Shown here in pieces: positions 15,427 through 26,426 of a stretch of 64,000 nucleotides of DNA; within the stretch, counting starts at the first letter, position 1; every line of letters begins with the position of its first letter. Made by a program: the position numbers and the translations under genes. Origin of the DNA: Trichlorobacter ammonificans (GTDB lineage Bacteria > Desulfobacterota > Desulfuromonadia > Geobacterales > Pseudopelobacteraceae); the NCBI RefSeq assembly GCF_933509905.1, contig NZ_OW150024.1, positions 2,530,001-2,594,000 of the forward strand, given 5' to 3'. Under the pieces are notes generated by a model. It saw nothing but the letters and a program-made list of their open reading frames with translations. It did no database searches and had not been told where the DNA came from.

Positions 15427-17442
15427 ATGACGAACGAACGGGAAAAGTGGGCCAGAATCCGGATCCTCATGGTCGCGGGCCTTTTTTCCTGTGCCTTCGT
15501 AGCGGTTGCCGTCAGGACCTTTTCCCTGCAGGTGCTCCAGCACGAGCACTTAGTCAAGATGGCCGAGCGCCAGCACCAGCGCACGGTTCCCCTGACCCCT
15601 GCCCGGGGCGGCATCTACGACCGCAGTGGCGCCTCCCTGGCAGTGTCGCTGGAAATGGACTCCCTCTACGCCGAGCCGCGACGAATCAAAAATCCCGAAA
15701 CCGTTGCCGCCATTCTGGCGCCACTTCTGGACATTTCCGAACAGGAGCTGCTCAGGAAGCTATCTTCAGATCGCGGATTTATCTGGATCGAACGGCAGAT
15801 CAGCCCGGAAACTGCGGCACGTATCCGCCAGATGAAACTGACCGGTATCGGCTTTGCCAAAGAAAGCAAACGCTTCTACCCCAACTACGAGGTGGCCGCC
15901 CATGTTTTAGGCTTTACGGGACTGGACCCGGAAGGACTGGAAGGGCTGGAGCGCCGCTACGACAGCACCATTTTGGGCAAGGGGGGCTACCTGGTGACGG
16001 AGCGCGACGCCCTCGGTCGCGATGTTGCCGTCAAGAGTGCCGTGGTGACCGACGCTTCACCGGGGAAAAACCTGATCCTGACTCTGGACAAGAACATACA
16101 GTACCTTGCCGAGAAGGAGCTGACCAAGGCGGTCCAGTCCAGTGGGGCCAAAAGCGGCATGGTCATCGTGGCCGAGCCGGCGACCGGCAAGATACTGGCC
16201 ATGGCCAATTATCCGACCTTCAACCCCAACTCCTACAACCAGTATCAGCCGTTCCAGCTACGCAACCGAGCCGTGGCGGACAGCTTTGAGCCCGGCTCAA
16301 CCCTCAAGATATTTCTGCTGGCCGCTGCCCTTGAGGAGAAGATCGTCTCTCCCCAGAACAGCATCAACTGCGAGAACGGCAGATATTCCTTCGGCGGCAG
16401 GATCATCCGGGACGACCACCCCAAGGGACGGCTGACGGTTGCCGAAGTGCTCAAGTATTCAAGCAACATCGGTTCGGCCAAAATCGGCCTGAAACTGGGT
16501 GACGACCGTCTGCACCGCTACCTTACCTCCTTCGGCTTCGGCCAGAAGACCGGTATCGACCTGCCCGGCGAGGTCAGCGGCTCACTGCGCCCGGTCAACC
16601 GCTGGTACGGCAGCGACATCGCCACCATCTCATTTGGTCAGGGAATATCGGTCTCCGCCCTGCAACTGGTCGCCGCAACGTCCGCCGTCGCCAACGGCGG
16701 AACCTTAATGAAACCGTACCTAGTGGAGCGGATAACCGACACGAATGGCCAGACCATCCAGAGTTTTTCACCGCAGGCGCTGCGGCGGATAGTCTCCCCC
16801 TCCACTGCCGCCAGCGTGACCCGTATGATGGAGGGAGTGGTCGCCGCCGGCGGCACCGGCACCAATGCCGCCCTCGAGGAGATCAAGGTGGCCGGCAAGA
16901 CCGGTACCGCCCAGAAGGCCGACTCTCACGGCAAAGGGTACTCCAGCACCCGGCGTACCGCCTCCTTCATCGGCTTCGTTCCCAGCGACAAGCCGCTGAT
17001 GACGATTCTGGTGGTGATCGACGAACCGCGTACCAGTCCGTATGGTGGTGTGGTGGCTGCACCGGTATTTCGGGAGGTGGCCATCAACTCGCTCTGTTAC
17101 CTGAAGGCCATCTCGGGCAGCAGTCATGGAAGTGCCGAAGTATGTGCACCGGTAAAAAAAGCCGCCCAGGTCAAAGGCAGTGAAGAGACGGCTCAGCCGG
17201 TTATTCCACGCGCAGCCGGCATCACCCTGGTGGATACCGACACCGACCGGGGGCCGGTGTCGGTGCTGCTCATGCCGGACTTTACGGGCATGAGCATGCG
17301 CCGGGTTCTGCAGGTGATGGAAAAACACCAATTGAATATCCAGGTACGGGGAAACGGTCGGGTTGTGGAGCAGCATCCGCAGCCGGGCCAGAAGATTCAG
17401 GGATCGGACGGGGTCTGGGTTCGTTTGGCACCAGCGACATAG
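15427..17442 (+). CDS. ftsI: septal peptidoglycan transpeptidase FtsI (PBP3) with PASTA domain
   Basis: Class B penicillin-binding protein that cross-links septal peptidoglycan with FtsW. One N-terminal membrane helix (about 10-32), a dimerisation/pedestal region including PARGGIYDRSG near 60, and a transpeptidase domain with FEPGSTLKIF (active Ser, SxxK) near 285, YSSNIGS (SxN) near 345, and VAGKTGTAQ (KTG) near 490. Residues about 610-671 form a PASTA-type domain (VSVLLMPDFTGMSMRRVLQV). At 671 residues it is longer than the E. coli enzyme (588) because of this domain, which resembles SpoVD/PBP2x-type proteins. GGGGAG precedes the ATG. Confidence 0.95.
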   Translation: MTNEREKWARIRILMVAGLFSCAFVAVAVRTFSLQVLQHEHLVKMAERQHQRTVPLTPARGGIYDRSGASLAVSLEMDSLYAEPRRIKNPETVAAILAPLLDISEQELLRKLSSDRGFIWIERQISPETAARIRQMKLTGIGFAKESKRFYPNYEVAAHVLGFTGLDPEGLEGLERRYDSTILGKGGYLVTERDALGRDVAVKSAVVTDASPGKNLILTLDKNIQYLAEKELTKAVQSSGAKSGMVIVAEPATGKILAMANYPTFNPNSYNQYQPFQLRNRAVADSFEPGSTLKIFLLAAALEEKIVSPQNSINCENGRYSFGGRIIRDDHPKGRLTVAEVLKYSSNIGSAKIGLKLGDDRLHRYLTSFGFGQKTGIDLPGEVSGSLRPVNRWYGSDIATISFGQGISVSALQLVAATSAVANGGTLMKPYLVERITDTNGQTIQSFSPQALRRIVSPSTAASVTRMMEGVVAAGGTGTNAALEEIKVAGKTGTAQKADSHGKGYSSTRRTASFIGFVPSDKPLMTILVVIDEPRTSPYGGVVAAPVFREVAINSLCYLKAISGSSHGSAEVCAPVKKAAQVKGSEETAQPVIPRAAGITLVDTDTDRGPVSVLLMPDFTGMSMRRVLQVMEKHQLNIQVRGNGRVVEQHPQPGQKIQGSDGVWVRLAPAT

Positions 17443-17451
17443 GAAACGCAC

Positions 17452-18972
17452 ATGAAACTCGCAGAGCTGATAGACGGTAGTACCCTTCTCGCGACTGGCG
17501 GCGACCTGGCAACGGAAATCCGTGCGCTCGCCTGCGATTCCCGTGCAGTGACGCCGGGTACGCTCTTTTTTGCCCTGCGCGGAACCACAGCGGACGGTCA
17601 TGACTATATCGACCGTGCGATAGCCGCCGGAGCTGCGGCCATTGTCCTTGAAGACGATTCCGCTGCCCCCGCCGACCGTCCCTGGGTCCAGGTGGCTGAC
17701 GGCCGGGAGAGTATGGCACGGATAGCTGCACGCTTCCACGGATCCCCCACGGACCGGCTGCCGCTGGTGGGAATCACCGGCACTAACGGCAAGACCACTA
17801 CCACCTACATCGTGGAGGGCATACTGGCAGCGGCCGGCATCCCCTGCGCCGTATTGGGGACCGTCAGCTACCGGTTCGGCGAAACAACGCTTGAAGCCAG
17901 CCATACCACGCCCGAGTCGATCGAGTTGCAGGGGCTGTTCAGCCGTTTGGCCGGACTGGGGGCACGGGGCTTCATCATGGAAGTCTCCTCCCATGCCCTG
18001 GAACAGCACCGGGTTGATGGCTGTCGTTTCGACGTGGGCGTCTTTACCAACCTGACCCGGGACCACCTGGACTACCACGGTGACATGGAAAGCTACAAAC
18101 AGGCCAAGCTACGGCTGTTCAGCGACCTGCTGCAACCGGACTCCCTCAAGCCGTTGCGCCGTGCGGTCGTCAACCTGGACGATCCCGCAGGACAGGAGTT
18201 CATGGCTGCCGCATCCTGTCCCGCCATTGGCTACGGACTGCATCCCGAGGCCGTCGTCACCGCACGGGATCTGCAGGTCTCCGTACAGGGAACCCGTGGG
18301 CTGCTGGTAACCCCTGCGGGAGAACGCCCCTTCAATTCGCGGCTGCTGGGCAGCTACAACCTTTCCAACCTGCTGGCCGCCGCCGGGGTGGGCCATGCCC
18401 TCGGCATCCCGCTGGAGGCTATCGTCCGGGGGATCGCCTCCCATGCCACCGTACCGGGACGCCTGGAAAGCGTGGCAAACAACCGGGGTGTTACCTGCCT
18501 GGTGGATTACGCCCACACCGGCGACGCCCTGGAGAATGTACTCAAGACCCTGAAGGCACTGGCTACCGGCCGGATCATCTCGGTCTTCGGCTGCGGCGGC
18601 GACCGCGATCCCGGCAAGCGACCGATCATGGGTGAAATTGCCGCACGCTACTCCGACCTTGCCGTGGTCACTTCCGACAACCCCCGCACCGAGGATCCGG
18701 CACAGATTATCAGTCAGATCAGAAACGGCATCCTGCCACTGGGCTTGCGGGAATACGCGCCCGAGGCACTGCAGGACGGTTTCAGCGAGCAAGGATTCAC
18801 CTGCCTGGAAAACCGTCGCGCGGCGATCCGCTGTGCCGCACGCCTGGCCAGCCCGGGCGATATCCTGCTGCTGGCCGGTAAAGGGCACGAGGATTACCAG
18901 ATCATCGGCCGCACCAAACATCATTTCGACGATCGGGAGGAAGCTGCCGCCGCCCTCGGGGAGTGCGCCTGA
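17452..18972 (+). CDS. murE: UDP-MurNAc-L-Ala-D-Glu:meso-diaminopimelate ligase
   Basis: Adds the third residue to the peptidoglycan stem peptide in the cytoplasm using ATP. The 506-residue protein has the Mur-ligase ATP-binding [13 protein letters not shown] near residue 105. It also has the DNPR motif (VVTSDNPRTEDP near 408), which marks preference for meso-diaminopimelate over lysine. This agrees with a Gram-negative cell wall. It begins nine bases after ftsI and ends one base before murF; its normal length and intact motifs leave little doubt. Confidence 0.96.
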   Translation: MKLAELIDGSTLLATGGDLATEIRALACDSRAVTPGTLFFALRGTTADGHDYIDRAIAAGAAAIVLEDDSAAPADRPWVQVADGRESMARIAARFHGSPTDRLPLVGITGTNGKTTTTYIVEGILAAAGIPCAVLGTVSYRFGETTLEASHTTPESIELQGLFSRLAGLGARGFIMEVSSHALEQHRVDGCRFDVGVFTNLTRDHLDYHGDMESYKQAKLRLFSDLLQPDSLKPLRRAVVNLDDPAGQEFMAAASCPAIGYGLHPEAVVTARDLQVSVQGTRGLLVTPAGERPFNSRLLGSYNLSNLLAAAGVGHALGIPLEAIVRGIASHATVPGRLESVANNRGVTCLVDYAHTGDALENVLKTLKALATGRIISVFGCGGDRDPGKRPIMGEIAARYSDLAVVTSDNPRTEDPAQIISQIRNGILPLGLREYAPEALQDGFSEQGFTCLENRRAAIRCAARLASPGDILLLAGKGHEDYQIIGRTKHHFDDREEAAAALGECA

Positions 18973-18973
18973 C

Positions 18974-20359
18974 ATGTTCAGCGTTACCGAGATAGCCGCT
19001 GCCGTGGGTGGCCGGATCGTCGGGCCGTCGGACCGTACTGTACGCGGCGTCTCCACTGACTCGCGCGTCGTTGCGATGGACGAACTGTTCGTTCCGCTGC
19101 GTGGCGCCACCTTCGACGGCCACCGCTTTCTGGAGGAGGTCACCGCCAAAGGCGTACGGGTGGTGCTCGCGGAAGAGCGGTACCTGAAAACGCATCCTTT
19201 GCACGCCGACTGTAGTTGCGTTGCCGTCAAAAACAGCCTGCAGGCCCTGGGAGACTTGGCCGCGGCCTACCGGCGGCGCTTCAGTCTGCCGGTGATCGGC
19301 GTTACCGGCAGCAACGGCAAAACCACCACCAAGGAGATGCTGGCTGCGGTGCTGGCACGTACCGGAGCCGGCTTGAAAACCGAGGGGAATCTGAACAATC
19401 TGATCGGTCTGCCCCGGATGATCTTCCAGCTGGTTCCTGAGCACCGCTGGGCCGTGCTGGAGATGGGAATGAGCGAACCGGGGGAGATCGACCGGCTTGC
19501 CGAGATCGCTCTTCCGCTGGTGGGTATCGTACTCAATGCCTTTCCGGCCCACTTGGCCAGTATGGGCAGTGTTGAGGCAGTGGCACGGGCCAAGGGCGAA
19601 CTGCTGCACCGCATTCAGGATAACGGCTTGGCGGTGGTGAACGCCGATGACCCGCGGGTGGCATCCCTGCCTCAGAATTCATCGGCCCGCCGGATCAGTT
19701 TCGGCATCCGCCGCGGCGAAGTGCGGGCGGAAGGGATCGTATCACTGGGACTGGCAGGCCAGCAGTTCCAGCTGGTCACCCCCCGGGGCAACAGGGAAAT
19801 AACCCTGGCCGCCTTCGGCAGCCACGCGGTGTACAATGCCCTGGCCACGGCAGCGGCTTTGCTGGAGCTGGTTCCCCTGGATACCATCGCCGCCGGACTT
19901 GCCGATTTCAGGCCCTACAACGGGCGGTTCCAACTGGAAACCGCGCATGCGCTGGTACTGATCGATGACAGCTATAACGCCAACCCTGCTTCCTGCGCCG
20001 CTGCCCTGGCAACGCTGGCTGAGCTGAAGGATGGCCGGCAAGCTTTCGTGGCGCTGGGAGACATGCTGGAGCTGGGAGCGGATGAAGTGGACCTGCACCG
20101 TCGCCTGGGAGCCCAGGCAGCGCAGGTCGCCGACCGGCTCTACCTGTTCGGTGATCTGACCGCCCACACCGCCGAGACAGCCATTGCCGCCGGCATGGCC
20201 CCGGATGCCGTAGTCAGGGCGCCGGATCACGACACGGTCATCCGGGACATCCTGAAACGGGCAAAAAGCGGCGACCTGGTACTGGTCAAGGGATCGCGGG
20301 GGATGAACATGGAACGAATTGCACACGGCATACGGCTCGGCGGCCGTCAGGAGAACTGA
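18974..20359 (+). CDS. murF: UDP-MurNAc-tripeptide:D-Ala-D-Ala ligase
   Basis: Last cytoplasmic Mur ligase, adding D-Ala-D-Ala to make the pentapeptide. The start at 18974 ([13 protein letters not shown]) is right after the murE stop; the reading frame stays open further upstream but that part is antisense-free shadow of murE. The 461 residues contain [14 protein letters not shown] near 110, the IDDSYNANP motif near 335, and a C-terminal domain ending in [12 protein letters not shown], all typical. One base separates it from mraY. The ligand D-Ala-D-Ala comes from Ddl, encoded later in this operon. Confidence 0.96.
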   Translation: MFSVTEIAAAVGGRIVGPSDRTVRGVSTDSRVVAMDELFVPLRGATFDGHRFLEEVTAKGVRVVLAEERYLKTHPLHADCSCVAVKNSLQALGDLAAAYRRRFSLPVIGVTGSNGKTTTKEMLAAVLARTGAGLKTEGNLNNLIGLPRMIFQLVPEHRWAVLEMGMSEPGEIDRLAEIALPLVGIVLNAFPAHLASMGSVEAVARAKGELLHRIQDNGLAVVNADDPRVASLPQNSSARRISFGIRRGEVRAEGIVSLGLAGQQFQLVTPRGNREITLAAFGSHAVYNALATAAALLELVPLDTIAAGLADFRPYNGRFQLETAHALVLIDDSYNANPASCAAALATLAELKDGRQAFVALGDMLELGADEVDLHRRLGAQAAQVADRLYLFGDLTAHTAETAIAAGMAPDAVVRAPDHDTVIRDILKRAKSGDLVLVKGSRGMNMERIAHGIRLGGRQEN

Positions 20360-20360
20360 C

Positions 20361-21437
20361 ATGCTGTATCACATTTTTTATCCGCTGGCATCGGACCTTA
20401 AGATCCTTAACATCTTCAAGTACCTGACCTTCCGCACTATCTATGCCATGATCACCGCCCTGATTGTCTGCTTCGTCCTGGGGCCCTGGATCATCCGCAA
20501 ACTGGAAGGGCTGCGTGCCCGGCAAGTGATCCGTACCGACGGACCGGAATCCCACCTGGAAAAGCAGGGAACCCCCACCATGGGGGGGCTGATCATCCTG
20601 GCAGCCATCGTCATTCCCACCCTTCTCTGGGCAGACCTGCGCAACTCGTACGTCTGGATCACCCTCACCATCCTGGGGGGCTACGGCCTGATCGGTTTTG
20701 TGGACGACTACAAGAAAGTGGTGGAAAAAAACCCGAAAGGTCTCTCAGCTCGCCAGAAAATGTTCTGGCAGGTGGTGCTGGCCGGCGGCGTGGCGGTGTA
20801 TCTCTACCTGACCCCTGGATTCAACGAGATGCTGTACGTCCCGTTCTTCAAAAATTTCCATCCCGATCTCGGCATCTTCTTCATACCCTTTGCCGCCCTG
20901 GTCATCGTTGGCGCCAGTAATGCCGTCAACCTGACCGACGGCCTGGACGGCCTGGCCATCGGGCCGGTGGCCATCAACGCCGCCACCTACATGCTCTTTG
21001 CTTACATCGCCGGCCACGCCACCCTGTCCAGCTACCTGCAGATTCCGCGGGTGCCCGGTGCCGGGGAGCTGGCAGTCATCTGCGGTGCCATGGTGGGGGC
21101 CGGGCTGGGCTTTCTCTGGTTCAACTCCTACCCGGCCGAAGTATTCATGGGGGATGTGGGGTCCCTTTCGCTGGGGGGGACCCTGGGCATCATCGCGGTG
21201 CTGACCAAGCAGGAGATTCTGCTGGTGATCGTGGGCGGCATTTTCGTCGTGGAGGCTCTCTCCGTGATCTTCCAGGTGGGGTCCTACAAATACCGGGGCA
21301 AGCGGATTTTCCGCATGGCGCCGATCCACCACCATTTTGAACTGAAAGGGGTGGCGGAACCCAAGATCATCGTCCGCTTCTGGATCATCACCATCATCCT
21401 GGCCCTGGTCGCCATTTCCACCCTGAAGATGCGCTGA
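20361..21437 (+). CDS. mraY: phospho-MurNAc-pentapeptide transferase MraY
   Basis: Integral membrane enzyme that makes lipid I from UDP-MurNAc-pentapeptide and undecaprenyl phosphate. The 358 residues span about ten membrane helices. Catalytic motifs are GFVDDYKK (Asp pair near 115), [10 protein letters not shown] near 192 and [12 protein letters not shown] near 325. The ATG at 20361 has CAGGAGAAC upstream and follows the murF stop by one base; an upstream in-frame ATG at 20319 lies inside murF and is rejected. Length is almost identical to the 360-residue E. coli enzyme. Confidence 0.97.
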   Translation: MLYHIFYPLASDLKILNIFKYLTFRTIYAMITALIVCFVLGPWIIRKLEGLRARQVIRTDGPESHLEKQGTPTMGGLIILAAIVIPTLLWADLRNSYVWITLTILGGYGLIGFVDDYKKVVEKNPKGLSARQKMFWQVVLAGGVAVYLYLTPGFNEMLYVPFFKNFHPDLGIFFIPFAALVIVGASNAVNLTDGLDGLAIGPVAINAATYMLFAYIAGHATLSSYLQIPRVPGAGELAVICGAMVGAGLGFLWFNSYPAEVFMGDVGSLSLGGTLGIIAVLTKQEILLVIVGGIFVVEALSVIFQVGSYKYRGKRIFRMAPIHHHFELKGVAEPKIIVRFWIITIILALVAISTLKMR

Positions 21438-21438
21438 C

Positions 21439-22779
21439 ATGGATCTGACCAACCGCCATACCGTTGTCATGGGGCTTGCCAGAACCGGCGTGGCCTGTGC
21501 CCGCTTCCTGGCTCTGCGGGGAGCGCGGGTCGTTGCCACCGATCTGCGGGACGCCGTTACTTTGGCAGCAGTGCTGAACGAGTTGCAGGAGTATGACATC
21601 CGCTTCGTGCTGGGGCGTCACGACGAGCAGGACTTCCTGCTGGCCGATCTGATCGTGGTTTCTCCCGGCGTGCCGATGGACCACCCCCTACTGACGGCGG
21701 CAAAAGCGGCCGGACGGGAGATCGTCAGCGAGATCGAGCTGGCCGCACGTTTCATCGATGCGCCGCTGGTGGCCATCACCGGTACCAACGGCAAAACCAC
21801 CACCACCACTCTGGCCGGGGAGCTGTTTACGGCCTGCGGTTTTACTACCTATGTGGGAGGCAACATCGGCAATCCCCTCATCGAGCTGCCGGAATCGGGA
21901 ACGGCCGTACAGCGGGTTGTCGCTGAAATCAGTTCGTTTCAGCTTGAGTGGATCGCCACATTCCGGCCCCGGGTGGCGGCCCTGCTCAACATCTCCGAAG
22001 ACCACCTGGACCGCTACGCCGGCTACCAGGAGTATATCGACGCCAAGCTGCGCATCTTCGAGAACCAGACCTCCGAGGATTACGCGGTCGTGAACCGCGA
22101 CGACGACCTGGTCTGGCAGGCGGCCCGCTCCCTCAAGGCCCGCCTCATCCCCTTCAGCCGGAAGCGGGAGCTTGAGGAGGGCATCTTCTGCCAGGGCGAC
22201 GAGATCGTGTTCCGGCACCAGGATGCTGAGTGTCGCTTTCCCGTGGCCGGTTTCAAGCTGCAGGGGGTGCATAACCTGGAGAACATCATGGCGGCCCTGG
22301 CCTGCGCCCTGCTTCTGGGCTGCGAGCGCGAGCCCTGCCTGGCGCTGCTCAACCGTTTCGAACCCCTGCACCACCGGATGGAATTCGTCCGCGAGGTAAA
22401 CGGCGTGCGGTACTTTGAAGACAGCAAGGCCACCAATGTGGGCAGCGTGGCCAAGGCACTGGAAAGCTTCGACAACATCACGCTGATCGCCGGCGGCAAG
22501 GATAAGGGGGGCAGCTACGCCCCGTTGGCGGAGCTGGTACGGAGCCGGGTCCGCCAGCTGGTGCTGATCGGCGAGGCGGCCGACCGCATTGCCGCAGAGT
22601 TGGGGAGTCTCACCGCCACCTGCAAGGCGGCCAGCCTTGAAGAGGCGGTAGCCCTGGCGGCGGCCCGCAGCCGCCCCGGCGGCGTAGTGCTGCTCTCTCC
22701 CGCCTGCTCCAGCTTCGATATGTTCCGGGACTACGAAGAGCGGGCACAGCGGTTCATCGCCGCGGTCAAGGCGCTGTAG
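21439..22779 (+). CDS. murD: UDP-MurNAc-L-alanine:D-glutamate ligase
   Basis: Cytoplasmic ATP-dependent ligase that adds D-Glu to UDP-MurNAc-L-Ala. The 446 residues show the N-terminal UDP-binding region ([15 protein letters not shown]), the ATP loop [13 protein letters not shown] near 112, EISSFQLE near 158 and DSKATNVGS near 330 with the typical SKATN phrase. It begins one base after mraY. A 9-bp inverted repeat follows its stop before ftsW, the only appreciable gap in this part of the operon. Confidence 0.96.
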   Translation: MDLTNRHTVVMGLARTGVACARFLALRGARVVATDLRDAVTLAAVLNELQEYDIRFVLGRHDEQDFLLADLIVVSPGVPMDHPLLTAAKAAGREIVSEIELAARFIDAPLVAITGTNGKTTTTTLAGELFTACGFTTYVGGNIGNPLIELPESGTAVQRVVAEISSFQLEWIATFRPRVAALLNISEDHLDRYAGYQEYIDAKLRIFENQTSEDYAVVNRDDDLVWQAARSLKARLIPFSRKRELEEGIFCQGDEIVFRHQDAECRFPVAGFKLQGVHNLENIMAALACALLLGCEREPCLALLNRFEPLHHRMEFVREVNGVRYFEDSKATNVGSVAKALESFDNITLIAGGKDKGGSYAPLAELVRSRVRQLVLIGEAADRIAAELGSLTATCKAASLEEAVALAAARSRPGGVVLLSPACSSFDMFRDYEERAQRFIAAVKAL

Positions 22780-22790
22780 AGGGTCGAACA

Positions 22791-22817
22791 TGTCGGACCG
22801 GCCAGAGTGGTCCGACA
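22791..22817. repeat. perfect 9-bp inverted repeat between murD and ftsW
   Basis: TGTCGGACC (22791-22799) and GGTCCGACA (22809-22817) flank a 9-base spacer. No T run follows, so it is not an intrinsic terminator. Could be an RNA hairpin for processing or attenuation, or an operator. It overlaps a possible ftsW start at 22790, which argues for the downstream start. Confidence 0.7.
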
Positions 22818-22837
22818 ACAGCGTAAGGAAACAACCC

Positions 22838-23965
22838 ATGCTGAGAAAACTGGAAGGATACGACCTGGTTCTGTTGCTGATGGTGGTGGCGCTTACCTCT
22901 TTCGGGGTCGTCATGGTCTATTCCGCCTCGTCGGTGATGGCAGCCAAAAACTTCCAGGACAGCGCATTTTTCCTCAAGCGCCAGGGGACCTTCGCGCTGG
23001 TCGGCTTTATCATCGCCGCCGTTGCCATGCGGATCGACTATCGTTACTGGCAACGACTGGCGGTACCGCTGTTGCTGGTCAGTCTGGTACTGCTGGTGCT
23101 GGTGCTGATCCCCGGCATCGGCGGCAAGGTCAAGGGGGCCTCCCGCTGGATCAGGCTGCCCGGTTTCAACCTGCAACCGTCGGAGTTCGCCAAGATCGCC
23201 CTGATCATGTATCTGGCCTACTCCATCGCCAAGAAGCAGGACCGGATCAAGCTGCTCTCCGCCGGTTTCCTCCCCTACATGGTCGTGTTGATGGTGCTGT
23301 TGGGGCTGATTCTCAAGCAGCCGGACCTGGGGGCGGCCCTGACCCTGGCCGGCGTCACCATCCTGATGCTTTTTACCGCCGGCACCCGGCTGGTCTTCAT
23401 CATCGGCACCATGATGGTGGCGGCCCCCTTCGTCTGGTACCTGATCTACACCTCCGCCTATCGTTGGCGCAGGATCAAGGCGTTTATGAATCCGGAACTG
23501 GATCCCACCGGTATCGGCTGGCAGATTACCCAGTCCAAGTACGCCTTCGGGGCTGGCGGCCTGTTGGGCCAAGGACTGGGCGAGGGCAAGCAGAAACTGT
23601 TCTACCTGCCGGAGGCCCACACCGACTTCATCCTCTCCGTGGTGGGCGAAGAACTGGGCTTCATAGGGGTGTTGATCATTATCGGCATGTTCTTCATCCT
23701 GGTGCAACGGGCGATGCGGATCGCCCTGGCCACCCAGGAACCCTTCGGACGCTTCCTGGCCATGGGGATCGCCATCCTGTTCGCCATTGAGGCCAGCGTC
23801 AACATGGGGGTGGTTACCGGCATCCTTCCCACCAAGGGGCTGGCCCTGCCGTTTTTGAGCTACGGCGGCAGTTCGCTGCTGATCAGCCTGTTCGCAGTGG
23901 GGGTGCTGCTGAACATCTCCAGCACGCTGAAGGAAACCGTACCAGCGGAGAGGAAAAACGGATGA
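22838..23965 (+). CDS. ftsW: septal peptidoglycan glycosyltransferase FtsW
   Basis: SEDS-family membrane polymerase that builds septal glycan strands together with FtsI. About ten membrane helices are visible in 375 residues. Signatures include MVYSASSV near 25, NLQPSEFAKI near 112, the periplasmic QPDLGAALTL near 165, and GLALPFLSYGGSSLL near 340. Two starts are possible: ATG 22838 with AAGGAAA upstream (MLRKLEGYDLVLLL, where relatives begin) or ATG 22790, adding 16 residues but running through a perfect hairpin. I prefer 22838. The stop overlaps the murG start (ATGA). Confidence 0.94.
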   Translation: MLRKLEGYDLVLLLMVVALTSFGVVMVYSASSVMAAKNFQDSAFFLKRQGTFALVGFIIAAVAMRIDYRYWQRLAVPLLLVSLVLLVLVLIPGIGGKVKGASRWIRLPGFNLQPSEFAKIALIMYLAYSIAKKQDRIKLLSAGFLPYMVVLMVLLGLILKQPDLGAALTLAGVTILMLFTAGTRLVFIIGTMMVAAPFVWYLIYTSAYRWRRIKAFMNPELDPTGIGWQITQSKYAFGAGGLLGQGLGEGKQKLFYLPEAHTDFILSVVGEELGFIGVLIIIGMFFILVQRAMRIALATQEPFGRFLAMGIAILFAIEASVNMGVVTGILPTKGLALPFLSYGGSSLLISLFAVGVLLNISSTLKETVPAERKNG

Positions 23966-25068
23966 AACTGATCGTGGCCGGCGGCGGTACCGGCGGACAT
24001 CTCTTTCCCGGCATCGCCGTGGCCGAAGAGTTCCTCTCCCGCGACAGCTCCAACCAAGTGCTGTTCGTGGGAAGCGAACGGGGGATCGAGGCACGGGTCA
24101 TCCCAAGCCTGGGCTATCCCCTGGAACTGGTCTCCGCTGCCGGCATCAAGGGCAAGGGGTTCACGGCCAAGGTGACGGGAGCCCTGCAGCTTCTGTACGG
24201 CTATGCGCAGTCACGCACCATCTTGAAACGCTACCGGCCGGACCTGGTGCTGGGGGTGGGGGGCTATGCCTCGCTGCCGATGGTGCTGGCGGCCAGGGGG
24301 CTGGATATTCCCCGCTTCATCCACGAGCAAAATGCCCTGCCCGGCATGACCAACAAACTCCTGTCCCGGTTTGCGGACCGGGTGTTTATCTCCCTCGAGG
24401 AAGCGCGACAGTTCTTTCCGGAAGAACGCACCCTGCTCACCGGCAACCCGCTGCGCACGCAGATTCTGGAAAGCCTGCAGCATGCCGCCGTCACCCGTGA
24501 GCGCACACCGGATGCACCGTTCCATCTGTTCGTTTTCGGAGGTAGCCAAGGGGCACGCCCCCTGAACGAAGTATTGCCCCGCACCATGGCCCTGCTCAAT
24601 GAGCGGGCCGGGCATTTGCGCATCGTTCACCAGACCGGTGAACAGGATCTGGCCGCAGTGCGGCAGGGATACCGGGAGGCCGGTATCGACGCCGACGTGC
24701 GGCCGTTCATTGACGACATGGCCCGTGAGTACCGCCGGGCCGACCTGATCGTCTGCCGTGCCGGTGCCACCACCATTGCCGAGGTGACGGCTATCGGCAA
24801 GGCGTGCCTGTTCATCCCCTTCCCCCACGCCACGGACGATCACCAGCGCAAGAATGCCGAGGCGCTACTGAAAAATGAAGCCTGCGAACTGATGCTGGAG
24901 CGGCATATGACGCCGGAAACCCTGGCTGGCACCATTGCGGGATTGATGGATGATCGGGAACGACTGGAGCGGATCGGCAGGAATGCCGCCGGGATGGCCC
25001 GGCTGGAGGCGGCGCGGGTCATTGTTGACGAGATGCTGAAAGGATTGCAGCCATGTACGGAAACATAG
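23962..25068 (+). CDS. murG: lipid II synthase MurG
   Basis: Peripheral inner-membrane GT28 glycosyltransferase that transfers GlcNAc from UDP-GlcNAc to lipid I. The 368 residues begin with the glycine-rich [13 protein letters not shown] loop, continue with [14 protein letters not shown] and [10 protein letters not shown], and have the C-terminal UDP-GlcNAc site [16 protein letters not shown] and [13 protein letters not shown]. Start overlaps ftsW by four bases and its end overlaps murC by sixteen, implying tight translational coupling. Typical length. Confidence 0.96.
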   Translation: MKLIVAGGGTGGHLFPGIAVAEEFLSRDSSNQVLFVGSERGIEARVIPSLGYPLELVSAAGIKGKGFTAKVTGALQLLYGYAQSRTILKRYRPDLVLGVGGYASLPMVLAARGLDIPRFIHEQNALPGMTNKLLSRFADRVFISLEEARQFFPEERTLLTGNPLRTQILESLQHAAVTRERTPDAPFHLFVFGGSQGARPLNEVLPRTMALLNERAGHLRIVHQTGEQDLAAVRQGYREAGIDADVRPFIDDMAREYRRADLIVCRAGATTIAEVTAIGKACLFIPFPHATDDHQRKNAEALLKNEACELMLERHMTPETLAGTIAGLMDDRERLERIGRNAAGMARLEAARVIVDEMLKGLQPCTET

Positions 25069-26426
25069 AAAAAATTCACTTCGTCGGCATCGGCGGCATC
25101 GGCATGAGCGGCATCGCCGAGGTGCTGCTGAACCTGGGCTACGCCGTATCCGGCTCCGACCTGCGCGGTTCCGAGATCACGGAGCGGCTGACCGGCTTCG
25201 GCGCCGAAATCGGCATCGGGCACCGGGCGGAAAACCTGAAAAACGTGGATGTGGTGGTGATCTCATCCGCAGTGCACGACGACAATCCGGAAGTGGTGGA
25301 GGCCCGGCGTCTGCATATCCCGGTGATCCCCCGGGCCGAAATGCTGGCGGAGCTGATGCGGATGAAGCACGGCATCGCCATTGCCGGCACCCACGGCAAG
25401 ACCACCACCACCTCCATGGCCGCTTCCATCCTCGGCCATGCCGGCATGGACCCCACCATCGTGATCGGCGGCAAGCTGAACGCCATCGGCACCAACGCCC
25501 GGCTGGGCCAGGGAAAGTTCCTGGTGGCCGAGGCGGACGAGTCGGACGGTTCCTTTCTGGTGCTCTCCCCCACCATCGCCGTGGTGACCAACATCGACGC
25601 CGACCACCTGGATCATTACGCCGGTATCGAGGAGATCAAGGATACGTTCGTCGAGTTCATCAACAAGGTGCCGTTCTACGGTCTGGCGGTGCTCTGCCTG
25701 GATGACCCCAACATCCGGAGCATTCTGCCCCGGGTCAAGAAGCGCTACATGACCTACGGCCTTTCCTCCCAGGCCGATATCCGGGCCACCCACGTCCGGC
25801 ACGAAGGGTTCCAGACCTCCTTTGTCGCCCACTACAAGGGGTACCGGCTGGGAGAAGTTTCCTTTCCGATGCCCGGTCCCCACAACGTGCTGAACGCCAT
25901 GGCCTGCATCGCCGTGGCACTGGAGCTGGATATCCCGTTTTCCGCCATCCAGGAGGGGTTTGCCGGCTTCAGCGGCGTGGGGCGGCGCTTCACCGTCAAG
26001 GGGCAGCCGCGGGGGATCATGGTGGTGGACGACTACGGCCACCATCCGGCCGAGATCAAGGCCACCCTGGCCGCGGCGCGGCAGGGATGGCCGGAACGCA
26101 GGATCGTGGCGGTCTTTCAGCCCCACCGCTACACCCGCACCCATGAACTGTTCGGAGAATTCGTCACTGCCTTCTATGATGCCGACCTGCTGGTACTGAC
26201 CGATGTGTATGCGGCCGGTGAGCAGCCGATCGAAGGAGCCACGGCGGAACGGCTCGCCCACGAGATTCGTCGCCACGGCCAGAAGGATGTCACCTGGATC
26301 GGTACTCGGGAGTTGATTCCCGAACACCTGGCCGGGGTGGTGAAAGAGGGCGATATCGTCATCACCCTGGGAGCGGGGAATATCTGGCAGCAGGGTGAAG
26401 CCCTGGTGAAACTTCTGGAGAGCTGA
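25053..26426 (+). CDS. murC: UDP-N-acetylmuramate:L-alanine ligase
   Basis: First Mur ligase of the stem peptide pathway, adding L-Ala to UDP-MurNAc. The 457 residues show [14 protein letters not shown] at the N-terminus (UDP-binding Rossmann motif), [11 protein letters not shown] near 110 (ATP), [12 protein letters not shown] near 155 and [14 protein letters not shown] near 325, which is characteristic of MurC. It starts 16 bases inside murG and its stop directly abuts the murB TTG start. Complete and unremarkable. Confidence 0.96.
   Translation: MYGNIEKIHFVGIGGIGMSGIAEVLLNLGYAVSGSDLRGSEITERLTGFGAEIGIGHRAENLKNVDVVVISSAVHDDNPEVVEARRLHIPVIPRAEMLAELMRMKHGIAIAGTHGKTTTTSMAASILGHAGMDPTIVIGGKLNAIGTNARLGQGKFLVAEADESDGSFLVLSPTIAVVTNIDADHLDHYAGIEEIKDTFVEFINKVPFYGLAVLCLDDPNIRSILPRVKKRYMTYGLSSQADIRATHVRHEGFQTSFVAHYKGYRLGEVSFPMPGPHNVLNAMACIAVALELDIPFSAIQEGFAGFSGVGRRFTVKGQPRGIMVVDDYGHHPAEIKATLAAARQGWPERRIVAVFQPHRYTRTHELFGEFVTAFYDADLLVLTDVYAAGEQPIEGATAERLAHEIRRHGQKDVTWIGTRELIPEHLAGVVKEGDIVITLGAGNIWQQGEALVKLLES

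Noticed and set aside
22790-22837. Longer ftsW N-terminus from the ATG at 22790
   Set aside because: It would encode a hydrophilic 16-residue extension through a perfect hairpin, and a better-placed start with AAGGAAA exists at 22838.
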